Below are positions 7,859 to 18,126 of a stretch of DNA of 64,000 nucleotides, piece by piece (position 1 is the stretch's first letter; each line of letters starts with the position of its first letter). Made by a program: the position numbers and the translations under genes. The notes beneath the pieces were generated by a model, which had not been told where the DNA came from, made no database searches, and saw only the letters and a program-made list of their open reading frames with translations. The stretch is taken from the NCBI GenBank assembly GCA_902363135.1, contig CABIZF010000002.1, forward strand, positions 449,953 to 513,952. Direction: 5' to 3'. This DNA comes from Lachnospiraceae bacterium (GTDB lineage Bacteria > Bacillota > Clostridia > Lachnospirales > Lachnospiraceae).

Positions 7859-9091
7859 TTAGCTTCGAAGAAGCCAGTCAATCAGATTTAACGACTTAAT
7901 GCCGTCATAGGAATTAATAAAACTTCGATCCATAGACAGCACGATTTTCTCGTAGTTATCCGGGATCATGCGCAGTGGACGAAGCTCCCGTTCACGGGTT
8001 TCCGGAGACTGCATGCTTTCTGTTACCTGAATATAGACTTTATCGTTTGGCTTTTCCGCCACAAAGTCGATTTCTGTTTCACCGATTTTTCCGATATACA
8101 CACGGTAGTCCCGGCGCAGCAGTTCCAGAAACACAATATTTTCAAGGATGTGTCCACGGTCTGCATCGCGGTAACCAAGCAGCATATTGCGGAATCCCAT
8201 ATCAATGATATAATTTTTGCCCAGTGTTTTGAGTAGCTGTTTGCCTTTTACATCATAGCGCTCCACTGAGAAAAACACGAAAGCATTGCGGAGCATGGAG
8301 ATGTACCGTTCTACGGTTTTTCCTGCGATGTTTTTGGCTTTTACAGTCGGAATATCGCCCTCATTGGCAAGTATATTTCCGATGCTGTTTGGAGAAGTAA
8401 TGCTGCCGATGTTAGAGCACAGAAACAGCATAATCTTCTGGAGCATCGCCTGATTGATACCGTTGTTTCGCTGCAGGATGTCCCGTAGCACTACGGTGGA
8501 ATAAATGCCTTCCAGAGCCTGGTTACTTCTCGTTTCATTAAATTTGTATTCTCTTAGAATAGGCATTCCGCCGAACTGAAGGTATTTTTGGAATTTTTCC
8601 TCCATACTGACATCAGGTGCGAATTCATAAAAGTCAAGAAATTCCCTGAATGACAGAGGAAGCATTCGAATTTCCACATATCTGCCGGATAGCAGCGTTG
8701 AAAACTCTGTGGACAGCAGATAGGCATTGGAACCTGTGATGTAGATATCCACATCAAAATCCAGCCGGAACGATTCAATAGCCTTTTCCCAGTGTTCTAC
8801 CGCCTGAAGTTCATCGAATATCAGGTAGGTCTTTCCATCCGGGGAAATGCGCTTGCTGACGTAATCGTAAAAGAAAAGATAATTCGTCAGGTCACGGTAG
8901 CGCAGGGATTCCATATTCATGTGTATAATGTGAGCATCTGGAACACCATTTTCTGTCAGATATTTGTGAAACAGATCCAGTAAAGAGGACTTCCCACAAC
9001 GCCGGATACCGGTAACAATCTTTACCAGATCAATATCTTTATTTTGTATCAGCTGGTTCAGATATTGGGGACGATTAATAAGATCCGTCAT
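7859..9091 (-). CDS. AAA-type ATPase with DUF4143 C-terminus
   Basis: 410 residues. N-terminal ATPase: Walker A GIRRCGKSS (residues ~28-36) and Walker B YLIFDELQ, followed by the TGSNAYLLS sensor block. The C-terminal half has the DUF4143 pattern with a nuclease-like D-F-V element (ETEIDFVAEK). Such proteins are common and often scattered in Clostridia and Bacteroidetes; their job is mostly unknown, with links to mobile or defence functions. Ribosome site AGGAGGTGTACT. Stands alone between the two structured elements. Confidence 0.85.
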   Translation of the reverse strand: MTDLINRPQYLNQLIQNKDIDLVKIVTGIRRCGKSSLLDLFHKYLTENGVPDAHIIHMNMESLRYRDLTNYLFFYDYVSKRISPDGKTYLIFDELQAVEHWEKAIESFRLDFDVDIYITGSNAYLLSTEFSTLLSGRYVEIRMLPLSFREFLDFYEFAPDVSMEEKFQKYLQFGGMPILREYKFNETRSNQALEGIYSTVVLRDILQRNNGINQAMLQKIMLFLCSNIGSITSPNSIGNILANEGDIPTVKAKNIAGKTVERYISMLRNAFVFFSVERYDVKGKQLLKTLGKNYIIDMGFRNMLLGYRDADRGHILENIVFLELLRRDYRVYIGKIGETEIDFVAEKPNDKVYIQVTESMQSPETRERELRPLRMIPDNYEKIVLSMDRSFINSYDGIKSLNLIDWLLRS

Positions 9092-9260
9092 AGTACACCT
9101 CCTGAAAGTTTTGATTCTAGTATACCCAAAAGTCTGGAAAAAACAAGAGCTTCTAACTTATAAAGTCGGAAACTTTTATAAAAAATATAAATTTTTAACT
9201 TTAATAGAATCATCCACAAAAATGGACAAACTGTCCCTGCGAAACTTGATTAAGTTACTT

Positions 9261-9447
9261 TGAACGCAGATAAGCATTCCCCTGCTTCAAGTGCGCGGAG
9301 CACTAAACGGCGGGTGAGGGGGGAGGCTTATGTCAGTGGGAGTTGAAAGCTCCCACTGACAGATCGCGAAGCGACTGCGTTCATGAGCAAGTAGCGAAGC
9401 TAGGCCCTGTCAGCAGAGCTGCAGGGATGGATTGCGAATGTCCGCTT
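9261..9447 (+). ncRNA. Structured intergenic element, copy 2 (four-way junction fold)
   Basis: Same fold as copy 1 with different helix sequences. Closing stem TGAACGCAG (9261-9269) / CTGCGTTCA (9375-9383). Stem 9270-9282/9319-9331 has one A-G mismatch and a nested AGTGC/GCACT hairpin. An 11-bp hairpin spans 9332-9360 and a TCGC-GAA-GCGA hairpin 9364-9374. The linker TGAGCAAGTAGCGAAGC and the loop TTGCGAAT are unchanged; an extra hairpin (CCCTG...CAGGG) is inserted in the last helix. It lies in the 522-bp gap between the ATPase and the regulator and is followed by the same TAAAATAAG and terminator as copy 1. Confidence 0.75.
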
Positions 9448-9510
9448 TACACTGTCAAGGTACGTTAATAGAAAAAGTAAAATAAGTATAGCAGGATTAT
9501 TATAGATTTG

Positions 9511-9545
9511 GAAAAGAGCAGTCAGAAATTCGGCTGCTCTTTTTT
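9511..9545. terminator. Bidirectional intrinsic terminator
   Basis: AGAGCAG (9515-9521) pairs with CTGCTCT (9534-9540), with A and T runs on the two sides. Near copy of the terminator at 7764. It ends the minus-strand regulator transcript and anything read from the structured element. Confidence 0.8.
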
Positions 9546-9613
9546 AGGTCAACTTATCCACATACTTTGTTGAGATGAATCCATTCCATATATGAAAATA
9601 ACAGGTTCATCTT

Positions 9614-11057
9614 TCAGTTTAAACTTTCAATCATTCTCTCTATGATCCGCTTTGCCTCGGCCGGTGTATAGTAGGCATTTTCATCCATATGCAGCAGAAA
9701 ATCCTGAAAGATTTGCAGGATAAACGGATCTGCAATGGCAAAACACATAAGCTCACCGTCATTTGTCTGGTAGGTCAGAGGGCAGACATTGCCACAGAAT
9801 CCCATGCGGAGATTTGGGGACAGATGACTGAGCGGTGCTTTTAAAATCCGGTAGGAACCATCATGGCAGCAACCGGCGATTTCGCGAAGAATCTGGATGC
9901 GCTGCTCAATGTTTAAAGGATGATAGAAAATCGGCGGGACTTCGTCCATCAACCCTTTCTGTAAAAAGCGGGTCATGCCTGTCTCTGTAAAATATACAAT
10001 GAATTTCCCTTCTTTGATTCGCCTAAGATTGTCAGAACACAGATCGTTTGCCATAGAGATGACAGCGTCAGCCATAGGAAGCTCGTAATTGAAAATATCT
10101 TCTAACAGTTTTCTGTGTAAAAAGGAAAGAATGCATGCTTCCGGCTGAATGACGATCATCTCATCTGCAGAAGTACGATTGTTTGCGATCAGCCGAAAAG
10201 GGGTTGAAAGATCATTCGTACTGACCGGGTAGGAGAGAAAGGGCGTCTGACAATGGTCCAGATGTGAGAGGAATAAATTCCACAAAGCTTGCAGGATGTC
10301 AGCATCCTGATACAAAATGCCCATCTGATAATCTGAAGAACAGGTGATTGCAAATTCTGAAGTCAGGATCATATATGGCAAAACAGAAAGATTCTGAGAT
10401 TCATTGGTGTAGAAACAGTGAATCCGATAATCCAGCTTGTTCATATAGATCGGGAACAGATTTCTCAGGTAGTACAGTTCATAAAGCTCGTGTGATTCAG
10501 TAAAGCGGACTGTCCGGTTCAGGCCGAAAATATGGTCGATCTGTAAAGAGTCGGTGGGTCGTATTGTGGATAGAAGCTGCAATAAAAAAGGATAGTCCGG
10601 CTGCAGAAAAAGAGCGATCCGTCCATTTTTCTTAGCAGCTTCAGACAGGATAATCTGGCGCACCGAAGAATCCACGGCCTGTCTGGAATTTAAGAGCAGA
10701 CAGTTCTGCCCCTTTTGAAAATAGTCGCCGGAATATTGGGGGGGGGGCAAGAGTATGCGAGGCCGGGGAAACATTTGGAAAATCATACAAAAAATGTTCA
10801 ATACTTTTGTGGATATAATAGGTATCTTCGCCCATACGGGCCATTTTCCAGGATTCTTTGAGCCGGTTTGTTTCAGCGGGAGTCAGCTGTATAAAGCAGG
10901 AAATTTGTTCTACCAGCTGTTCCGATGCAGGTTCTCTTTTTCCGTTAATAAATTTATAAATGGTAGAGCGCTCAAGATTGCAATAGTGTGCCAGCGCACC
11001 TACCTTGATATCCTTTTCATGAATATAGTTTTTTAGCATATCAGAGAATACAGACAT
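9614..11057 (-). pseudogene. HTH regulator split by a ten-C run (frameshifted or phase-variable)
   Basis: The first part (11057 down to the run) is an Xre-like HTH head (residues ~14-60, VGALAHYCNLERSTIYKFING). The rest continues in the next frame to a stop at 9614. The break is a run of ten G on the plus strand (10738-10747), ten C in the coding strand. Removing one base (C9) gives a single 480-residue frame reading LAPPQYSGDYF across the joint. As written, only a ~138-residue HTH protein is made. The large C-terminal part has no family I recognise. This could be a phase-variable switch, a pseudogene or a homopolymer sequencing error. Confidence 0.75.
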
Positions 11058-11293
11058 AAGTAAAAATGAAACTCCTTTGTATATTTAAGTAATATCCACA
11101 GTATAACATACGGACAACGCACGAGGTAACAAAAGCCGAGAAAAAAGGATAAAAAAAGCTGTCCACAAACCGCGCCCCATCTTGTAAGGGGAGAAGAAAA
11201 ATTTTACTATTTACCTATCATCGGGGGAGTAATTACCTCCAACTAGTAAAAAATCATATTATACAGACAGTTGGTTACAGGGAGCATTAAGGT

Positions 11294-11560
11294 ATGAAGA
11301 TAAAAGAGAATTATGTAATGCGTGAAGTGGCGGGTCAGGCAATTGTAATCGCGGTAGGAGAAGAGAGTAAAAAATTTAAGGGTATGATAAATTTAAACCG
11401 AACCGGAAAGGACGTATGGACGGGATTGGAAAAAGGATTGAATTTAGCCGAAATTGTAAAGAAAATGGCAGACGATTATGAAGTAGATGAAAATACAGCA
11501 ATGCAGGATATTGAAAGTATGGTAAATAGATTGCTTAAAATTGGAGTTTTGGAAAATTGA
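11294..11560 (+). CDS. PqqD-like peptide chaperone (RiPP recognition element)
   Basis: 88 residues, standard PqqD size, with the typical N-terminal strand pair and C-terminal helices (LNRTGKDVWTGLEKG..., MADDYEVDENTAMQDIESMVNRLL). PqqD proteins bind the leader of a ribosomal peptide and hand it to a modifying enzyme. First gene of a same-strand cluster; its stop overlaps the start of the next gene by 4 bp. The likely partner is the 40-residue peptide at 18127. Confidence 0.85.
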   Translation: MKIKENYVMREVAGQAIVIAVGEESKKFKGMINLNRTGKDVWTGLEKGLNLAEIVKKMADDYEVDENTAMQDIESMVNRLLKIGVLEN

Positions 11561-11985
11561 TACGATTTGCTGAAATAGAAGATATCATAAAAAATAAGGG
11601 GATATATGTTGGAATTATAAATGGTAATAGCATGTTTCCTATGCTGCGAAGTAGAAAAGATACCGTTATTATTAAGTCGTTTACGGGCAGATTAAAGAAA
11701 TATGATATAGCGCTTTATAAGAGAAAAAATCAATATATACTGCATAGAATTGTGAGGGTTATTCCGGATGGATACATTATTTGTGGTGATAATTGTGTGA
11801 GTTTGGAAAGTGATATTACAGATGAACAGGTTGTTGGAAAACTGGAAGGATTTTATAGGGGAGAGCAACCAATTTCAATAAATGGGTTTGTTTATAAATT
11901 GTATTGTAGGATATGGGTAGCCTTGTATCCTGTTCGTTGCTTATTGAAAAAGTGTAAAAATAAGATGGTGTTATGGCAGAAGTGA
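11557..11985 (+). CDS. S24/S26 signal-peptidase-like protein
   Basis: 142 residues. The serine motif GNSMFPML (Ser near residue 25) and the basic region YKRKNQYILHRIVRV match the S24/S26 peptidase fold, with GDNC as the conserved late box. It is shorter than type I signal peptidases and has no clear N-terminal membrane helix, as is usual for the versions found in RiPP clusters, where it may cut the leader. It overlaps its neighbours on both sides (4 bp and 13 bp), so it is translationally coupled. Confidence 0.75.
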   Translation: MIRFAEIEDIIKNKGIYVGIINGNSMFPMLRSRKDTVIIKSFTGRLKKYDIALYKRKNQYILHRIVRVIPDGYIICGDNCVSLESDITDEQVVGKLEGFYRGEQPISINGFVYKLYCRIWVALYPVRCLLKKCKNKMVLWQK

Positions 11986-12689
11986 AAATAAATTTAGCAA
12001 ATATGACCGTTCGCATTGAGGGTGTATATGATACGTTACGAGAATATTGTAAGGAGTATATTGCTACGGATGAAAAAACAGAAGATTTTTCAATTGTAAT
12101 TACTCCGGCGGACATTCAGAGAGAGCGAGAAAATGGAGAATATGAGCGAAATTCTGATAATTATATAGAGATAATTATGGCTCTTTTAAAAGTTGCAGAT
12201 GAATTACCGGGCAGAAATAAAGTTTTAATGCATGGAGCGGTTGTAGCCTGGAAACAGGCAGGATACATTTTTACGGCTCCAAGTGGCACAGGGAAAACAA
12301 CGCACGTCAGGCTCTGGAAAAAATATTTGGGATCAGATGCTGAGATTATTAATGGGGATAAGCCTATCTTAGAGGTAAGAGAAGATGAAATTATTGCTTA
12401 TGGGACTCCCTGGGCTGGAAAAGAAAGATTGCAGAAAAATAGTTGTGTGCCTGTTAAGGGAATCTGCTTTTTAAGGCAGAGTGAAAAAAATAATATACGT
12501 AAGTTAAATAAAAGCGAAGCACTGGTGTTATTGTTACCCCAGATATACATAATGTCAGATTCAAAAAAGGCAGGGAGAACGTTAGAACTGTTTAGTAAGA
12601 TGCTGGAATGGATACCCGTATATGAATTTTATTGCAACATATCAGAACAAGCAGTGCGGTGCAGTTTTGATGCATTGACGGATCAATAA
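11973..12689 (+). CDS. HprK-like kinase of a peptide-modification cluster (ScmC-like)
   Basis: 238 residues. P-loop SGTGKTTH (around residue 105) and a following INGDKPIL block give the HPr-kinase/PEPCK fold, without the full HPr kinase length. HprK-like proteins recur next to PqqD in lasso-peptide and SynChlorMet-type clusters, where they phosphorylate or otherwise tailor the peptide. Here it lies between the peptidase-like and the nucleotidyltransferase-like gene. The substrate is inferred from context. Confidence 0.75.
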   Translation: MAEVKINLANMTVRIEGVYDTLREYCKEYIATDEKTEDFSIVITPADIQRERENGEYERNSDNYIEIIMALLKVADELPGRNKVLMHGAVVAWKQAGYIFTAPSGTGKTTHVRLWKKYLGSDAEIINGDKPILEVREDEIIAYGTPWAGKERLQKNSCVPVKGICFLRQSEKNNIRKLNKSEALVLLLPQIYIMSDSKKAGRTLELFSKMLEWIPVYEFYCNISEQAVRCSFDALTDQ

Positions 12690-12710
12690 TAAAGGAAAGT
12701 TTGATAAATT

Positions 12711-13958
12711 ATGATGCAAGGAGCGCGTGTAACAAAGAAACAGAATAATCAGAATGAGTATGAAAATGCGGTCAGGTATATAGTGTATTTACTGAGATGT
12801 GCATTGAATCAAAAGGAACTTAGAGATTTACCGGTAAAATGTACGTGGGAGACAGTATGGAGATTAGCAGAAAGAAATTGCATAGAGGCTCTTATTGGAA
12901 ATTATATTCAAAAATACGGAGAAATGGTTCCAGCAGAAATCCGGAATGAAGGGAAAAAAGCTTATAATGCTACATTATATCGTCAACTATACTTTGATTT
13001 TGAACGTGAGAAAATTGTAAAGGAGTTGGAGAACCAGAAATTAGCATATCTGATGTTAAAAGGTATAAATATTTCGAAGTATTATCCGCAGACAGGTATA
13101 CGCTGGATGAGCGACAACGATATTTTATGTAGTTATATTCAAATGGATGAAGGTGGTGGATACCGAATAAAAGGTGAAACAAGCGAGGAAATTCAATATT
13201 GGGAGAAAAAAGCACGTAATGATATACAGATAGCAATGGAAAAATGCGGTTTTTCTTTAAAGCAAAAAGGACCTTGCCATGATGCGTATATAAAGCAACC
13301 GATGTTCAAATTCGAAATGCATCATCAGCTATTTCTAAAATCTTTTGATGAAGTAAAAGCAGAATATTATCAAAATCCGTGGAAGAAAGCGATTCTGGAC
13401 GAGCAAAGTTCCTATTTATATTATTATTCGAAAGAGGATGAATATTTATATTTTATTACGCATGCGTATAAGCATTTTTCGGGGAGCGGAAGTGGTATAC
13501 GAACATTGACGGATCTGTATGTTTATATAAAAAATAATACATCTATGGACTGGGCTTATATTTCATCGCAACTAAAGATTCTGGAATTAGAAGAATTTGA
13601 AAAATTGTTGCAAAATACAGCAATGCAGGCATTTTCTGTGGATGGAAAAATCACGGAGGAAGAGTGGAATGTTATTTCTTATATGCTCGGAAGTGGAACA
13701 TTTGGAACCTCTCAGAATCGAATTAGGCATTGTCTGGAAAGTATGAAATTGAACGACAATAAAGTATGGCATTATATAAAGGACAGACTATGGTTAGATG
13801 AAAGTGTGATTAAAGAAAGTTTTCCATTCTTTTATCGACATCGTATTCTTAGAGTATTTATGCCACTATATCGTATTATGAGAGGGATGTTAGTACATCC
13901 GAGAAAAATATGGGTGGAATGGGAGATTTTATTTAGGACAGTAAAAAATAATAAATAA
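12711..13958 (+). CDS. Nucleotidyltransferase-fold protein (NTP_transf_5-like)
   Basis: 415 residues. The stretch LMLKGINISKYYPQTGIRWMSDNDIL is the signature of the uncharacterised nucleotidyltransferase family found in many RiPP and capsule loci; the acidic D-x-D is present. The rest is helical with no other known domain. Its place directly behind the HprK-like kinase matches lasso/paeninodin-type tailoring clusters, where a transferase acts on the phosphorylated peptide. Function inferred. Confidence 0.75.
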   Translation: MMQGARVTKKQNNQNEYENAVRYIVYLLRCALNQKELRDLPVKCTWETVWRLAERNCIEALIGNYIQKYGEMVPAEIRNEGKKAYNATLYRQLYFDFEREKIVKELENQKLAYLMLKGINISKYYPQTGIRWMSDNDILCSYIQMDEGGGYRIKGETSEEIQYWEKKARNDIQIAMEKCGFSLKQKGPCHDAYIKQPMFKFEMHHQLFLKSFDEVKAEYYQNPWKKAILDEQSSYLYYYSKEDEYLYFITHAYKHFSGSGSGIRTLTDLYVYIKNNTSMDWAYISSQLKILELEEFEKLLQNTAMQAFSVDGKITEEEWNVISYMLGSGTFGTSQNRIRHCLESMKLNDNKVWHYIKDRLWLDESVIKESFPFFYRHRILRVFMPLYRIMRGMLVHPRKIWVEWEILFRTVKNNK

Positions 13959-13985
13959 TATTGTGCACAGAAGGGATGCAAAGTT

Positions 13986-16900
13986 ATGAGGCCAAAGAAA
14001 ATAATAGCGATAGGATTATCTATGGGAATGATGTTGAATTTGATGTCCGTATCTGCGGTTGAATGTGTAGTAATAGATGAACAGAACGAAGATATTGGAG
14101 GGATTTCGGTACAATCAGAAACAGAGATAGAAAACGAAGATTTGGGGACTTCTGCACAATCCGAAATAATAGTAGAAGACGAAAATTTTACACAATCCAG
14201 AGAAACAACAGACAGTGAAAATTTGGATGAGATTTCCATAGAGTTAGAATCAGTTATAGAAAATGAAAAGTTAGAAGAAGTTTCTGCGCAATCAGAGACG
14301 GTAATTGCGAGCGGAAAGTGTGGAGAGAATATCACATTCAAATTAACGGGCAATGGTGTACTGACACTGTCTGGTAGTGGAGCGATGCCTGCGCTGGAAT
14401 ATGACTGGAAATCTTATCAGCCAATTTGTGGCTGGGGAGATTACATAAGCAGTATAAAAAGGATCATAATTGAGGATGGAATTACATCAATTAGTCAATA
14501 TTCTTTTTATGATTGCGAAAATTTGACAGAAGTTTCGATACCTAGCAGTATAAAGGCAATTGGATATGAAGCATTTCATTGGTGTCATAATATAACGAAA
14601 GTCATGATTGATGGACTTGATTCATGGTGTGATATTGATTTTGATGAAGAAAATGCAAATCCGTTACAATTCGGCGCTGATTTGTATATAAATGGTGTGA
14701 AACAAACACAGATCAAAATTCCTGAAGGAATTACTGAGATCAAACCATATGTATTTAGCAGAAACTGGAACAATAATGAGTCAAAAGCATCAATTACAAG
14801 TATATTGTTACCGGATACAGTCACAACTATTGGGGAAAATGCATTTGCATATAATTATTTACAGAGTATAAATATTCCGGATTCCGTGCTAACAATTGGA
14901 ACAGAAGCGTTTGCTGGAAATGACTTTTCAACGATAGAAATATCAGAGAATGTGAATGTGATCGATGATGGAGTGTTTAGAGATTGCAGGAGACTACAGA
15001 ATATAAAAATCCCAAATGCAGCTCGAAAATTGGGTGAGGGATTGTTTGTGAATTGTATTAAACTGGCAAATGTTGAATTGCCGGAAAAAATCGAGACGAT
15101 ACCGGCGACGATGTTTGCAGGCTGCACATCTTTAACACAATTCAAGGTACCAGATACTGTTCAGTCAATTGCAAGCTCGGCTTTTGCAAAGTGCAGTAAT
15201 TTGGTAAATATAGAATTGTCAAATCAGATACATACCATTGGCGATTACGCATTTAGTGAGTGCTCTGGTTTAAGAAAAATAAATTTACCAATGGAGCTGG
15301 AATGTATAGGCGACAGCGCTTTCATGGGATGTAAAGCTTTGGAAGAGGTTGACATACCGGGTAAAGTTACAAGTATTGGCGCACAGGCTTTCAGACAGTG
15401 TGAAGCTTTAGCAAAGATTATAATGCCGAATACGGTTACAGGAATTGGAGAAGCTGCTTTTTTTGGCTGTACGATGCTGGAACAGTTTAAGATACCGGAA
15501 AATACAGGAATGATTCAGAATTATACGTTTTATGGATGTACAAAGCTGTCATCGGTTACATTTGCTGAAAATCTGACTGCAGTAGGTGAATCTGCATTTC
15601 AGAATTGCGTTGCTCTTAATAATATGGTTATTCCAGCGAGTGTTGTGGATATAGGAAAACGGGCGTTTTCTGGATGTGAAAAGATGGAAAGTGTAATATT
15701 GCCATCTCAGATTAGTAAAATAGCAGATTACACATTTTCAGGTTGTAAAAACTTAAAGATGGTACAGCTTTCAGATGGGATGACTACCATTGGAGCGTAT
15801 GCATTTGAAAATTGTAATAGTCTTTCAGAAATAACAATACCTGAAACAATAGTAGAAATACAAGATTTTGCATTTACAAATTGTGCTGCTGTAAATCGCA
15901 TTGATTTCAAGGGGGATGCACCTCAGATAGGTACAAATGCATTTACAGGAGTGACTGCAACCTGCTATTATCCAGCGGATAATGCATCATATACACCGGA
16001 AATTACAACGCAGGATTTTGGCGGAAATCTGATATGGACATATGAGGGAAAAACAGAAGAGGAAGATAAATGTGGAGAAAATCTTACCTGGAAGTTGGCA
16101 GAAGATGGCAAATTGGTCATTACCGGGACAGGAAGAATGTTTGATTATTCGATTGCTGACTATCAGTATGCTCCGTGGTATGAGCAGAGAACAGAGATTA
16201 CATCCATAGAAATAGATAATAATGTGACTTATATAGGAAATTATGCATTTTACAGGTGTAATAAAGTATCCGACGAGAAGACAGAATTGCCGGAAAAGCT
16301 GGAAGAAATAGGAGAAGGTGCTTTTAGAAATTGTTCTATAAAATCGGTAGATATCCCTTTATTGGTAAAATGTGTTGGAAAAGAAGCGTTTGCATGGAGT
16401 GGTTTAGTAAGCGTCTCCCTTCCTGCCAGTCTGCAAGCTTTGCCGGAAAACATGTTTGCTGATTCTCATCATCTGAAAAATGTGGCATTTTCAAAGGGGT
16501 TAAAAGAAATTGGGAAGAAAGCATTTGCTTTATGCTTTGAATTGAATAGTGTCGATATACCGGAAGGAGTGATTTCTATAGGAGATGAGGCATTTCTGGC
16601 ATGTGGAGCATGCAAAACCTATGGAATGTATTACGATTGCTATAATTTTACTAAAGTCACCCTGCCATCTACATTAATGACAATAGGAGCAGGGGCCTTC
16701 AGAATGTGCCAGTGTTTGCAATCTGTTAATATTCCGGAAGGCATTACGGAAATTAAGGATAGCACATTTGAGGAATGCTATAAATTGGCCAATATTATAA
16801 TCCCAAAGAAGATAAAAAAGATTGGAAGTAATGCATTTTACGCTTATAAAGCATCCAAAATCATGACATTTTCCTGGAATGCACCGGAGATTGCCAGTAA

Positions 16901-18095
16901 AGCATTTGGTGGTGTAACAGCTACCTGCTATTATCCATCAAATAATCGGGAATGGACATCCAGTATGCTTCAAAATTACGGAGGAACGCTGACCTGGGTT
17001 GCTAAAATAATGGAAGATGGGTCAGGAAGTGGAGAGTCTGGTACTGGAGAAACAGAAGATGGAAAAGGAAATGAGACGGGCGACGGAAAGGAAGATGGAA
17101 AAGGAGATGGAACGGGGGAAAGTGAATCAGAAGGAAATACTTCCGGGGGAAATACTTCCGGGGGAACGGGAACAGGGGGAAGCAGTTCTGGAGAAAGTGG
17201 AAATACAGGTGGGACAGCAACAGAAAAAGACTTTGGATTTTCTGCTCATTCGTTAACATTAAATGGTGATATTGGTGTGAATTTTTATCTGGAATTAGAT
17301 GAAACGATTTTAAAGGATGACAGTGCAGTCATGGAAATGACAATTGCAGGAAAGGAGAAAACAAAAATAAAAGTATCCGATGCAGTTGCAAAAGGTTATC
17401 AGGAAGTGAAAGATACAGATGGAAATAGCCATCAGTGTTACAAATTTACCTGTAATGTATATGCAAAGCAAATGACGGATAATATCGTTGCAACTTTGAA
17501 GACATCTTCAGGAACCTGGAAAGAAGTGTATTCAGTACAGTCTTATGTGGATAAGGCTCAAAACAGTGGAAATGAGAAATTAAAAAAGCTTGCGACTGCC
17601 ATGGCAATATACGGTGGGTATGCCCAGATACTGTTTGGTTATAACACAAATAATTTGGCCGGAGGTAGTTTGGGTGATGTATCAGCGGTGACAAAAGATA
17701 TGTTGTCTGAGTATGAATATGTAGAATCTGGAGCAGAAGAGGGGCTGAGTTTTTACGGGACAAGTCTATTGCTGAAAGAGCAGACTACTATAAGGATGTA
17801 CTATCAATTGACGGAAGGAAATATAGAGGATTACAAATTTGCAATAGATGGAAAGGAGGTTCAGCCAATACAGTCAGGTGATAGCAATATCTACTATATA
17901 GAAATGAATAATATTGCGGCACAGGATCTGGAAAAAGCGCATGTTTTTACAACTGGAAGTATTACCATCAGCAATTATAGTGCATTGAGTTATGTAAATA
18001 AAGCTTTGGATAGCGAGAAATCCAGTGAAAATAATAAGAAAGCAGCAGAGGCACTTTATTTATACTGGCGTGCAGCAGAAGCATACTTTTCTTAA
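13986..18095 (+). CDS. BspA-type leucine-rich-repeat surface protein
   Basis: 1369 residues. Signal peptide (KKIIAIGLSMGMMLNLMSVSA), an acidic Glu/Ser-rich stretch, then two blocks (residues ~104-690 and ~697-1015), each opened by a CGEN-x-T/L-W/F-K-L module and filled with LRR_5 repeats (I-P-x-x-V-x-x-I-G-x-x-A-F-x-x-C). A Gly/Ser/Glu linker (~1020-1090) leads to a C-terminal domain ending AAEALYLYWRAAEAYF, seen in clostridial surface proteins. No LPxTG. Such proteins bind host or food polymers. It sits inside the peptide cluster, between the transferase and the precursor, with short gaps, so co-transcription is likely. Confidence 0.85.
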   Translation: MRPKKIIAIGLSMGMMLNLMSVSAVECVVIDEQNEDIGGISVQSETEIENEDLGTSAQSEIIVEDENFTQSRETTDSENLDEISIELESVIENEKLEEVSAQSETVIASGKCGENITFKLTGNGVLTLSGSGAMPALEYDWKSYQPICGWGDYISSIKRIIIEDGITSISQYSFYDCENLTEVSIPSSIKAIGYEAFHWCHNITKVMIDGLDSWCDIDFDEENANPLQFGADLYINGVKQTQIKIPEGITEIKPYVFSRNWNNNESKASITSILLPDTVTTIGENAFAYNYLQSINIPDSVLTIGTEAFAGNDFSTIEISENVNVIDDGVFRDCRRLQNIKIPNAARKLGEGLFVNCIKLANVELPEKIETIPATMFAGCTSLTQFKVPDTVQSIASSAFAKCSNLVNIELSNQIHTIGDYAFSECSGLRKINLPMELECIGDSAFMGCKALEEVDIPGKVTSIGAQAFRQCEALAKIIMPNTVTGIGEAAFFGCTMLEQFKIPENTGMIQNYTFYGCTKLSSVTFAENLTAVGESAFQNCVALNNMVIPASVVDIGKRAFSGCEKMESVILPSQISKIADYTFSGCKNLKMVQLSDGMTTIGAYAFENCNSLSEITIPETIVEIQDFAFTNCAAVNRIDFKGDAPQIGTNAFTGVTATCYYPADNASYTPEITTQDFGGNLIWTYEGKTEEEDKCGENLTWKLAEDGKLVITGTGRMFDYSIADYQYAPWYEQRTEITSIEIDNNVTYIGNYAFYRCNKVSDEKTELPEKLEEIGEGAFRNCSIKSVDIPLLVKCVGKEAFAWSGLVSVSLPASLQALPENMFADSHHLKNVAFSKGLKEIGKKAFALCFELNSVDIPEGVISIGDEAFLACGACKTYGMYYDCYNFTKVTLPSTLMTIGAGAFRMCQCLQSVNIPEGITEIKDSTFEECYKLANIIIPKKIKKIGSNAFYAYKASKIMTFSWNAPEIASKAFGGVTATCYYPSNNREWTSSMLQNYGGTLTWVAKIMEDGSGSGESGTGETEDGKGNETGDGKEDGKGDGTGESESEGNTSGGNTSGGTGTGGSSSGESGNTGGTATEKDFGFSAHSLTLNGDIGVNFYLELDETILKDDSAVMEMTIAGKEKTKIKVSDAVAKGYQEVKDTDGNSHQCYKFTCNVYAKQMTDNIVATLKTSSGTWKEVYSVQSYVDKAQNSGNEKLKKLATAMAIYGGYAQILFGYNTNNLAGGSLGDVSAVTKDMLSEYEYVESGAEEGLSFYGTSLLLKEQTTIRMYYQLTEGNIEDYKFAIDGKEVQPIQSGDSNIYYIEMNNIAAQDLEKAHVFTTGSITISNYSALSYVNKALDSEKSSENNKKAAEALYLYWRAAEAYFS

Positions 18096-18126
18096 AATTT
18101 TTAAAATGAAAAGGAGAATAAAACAG

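Noticed and set aside
7859..9091. ATPase plus flanking structured elements as a retron-like or defence unit
   Set aside because: No reverse transcriptase or effector next to it, and the elements also associate with surface-gene terminators, so no functional link is supported.
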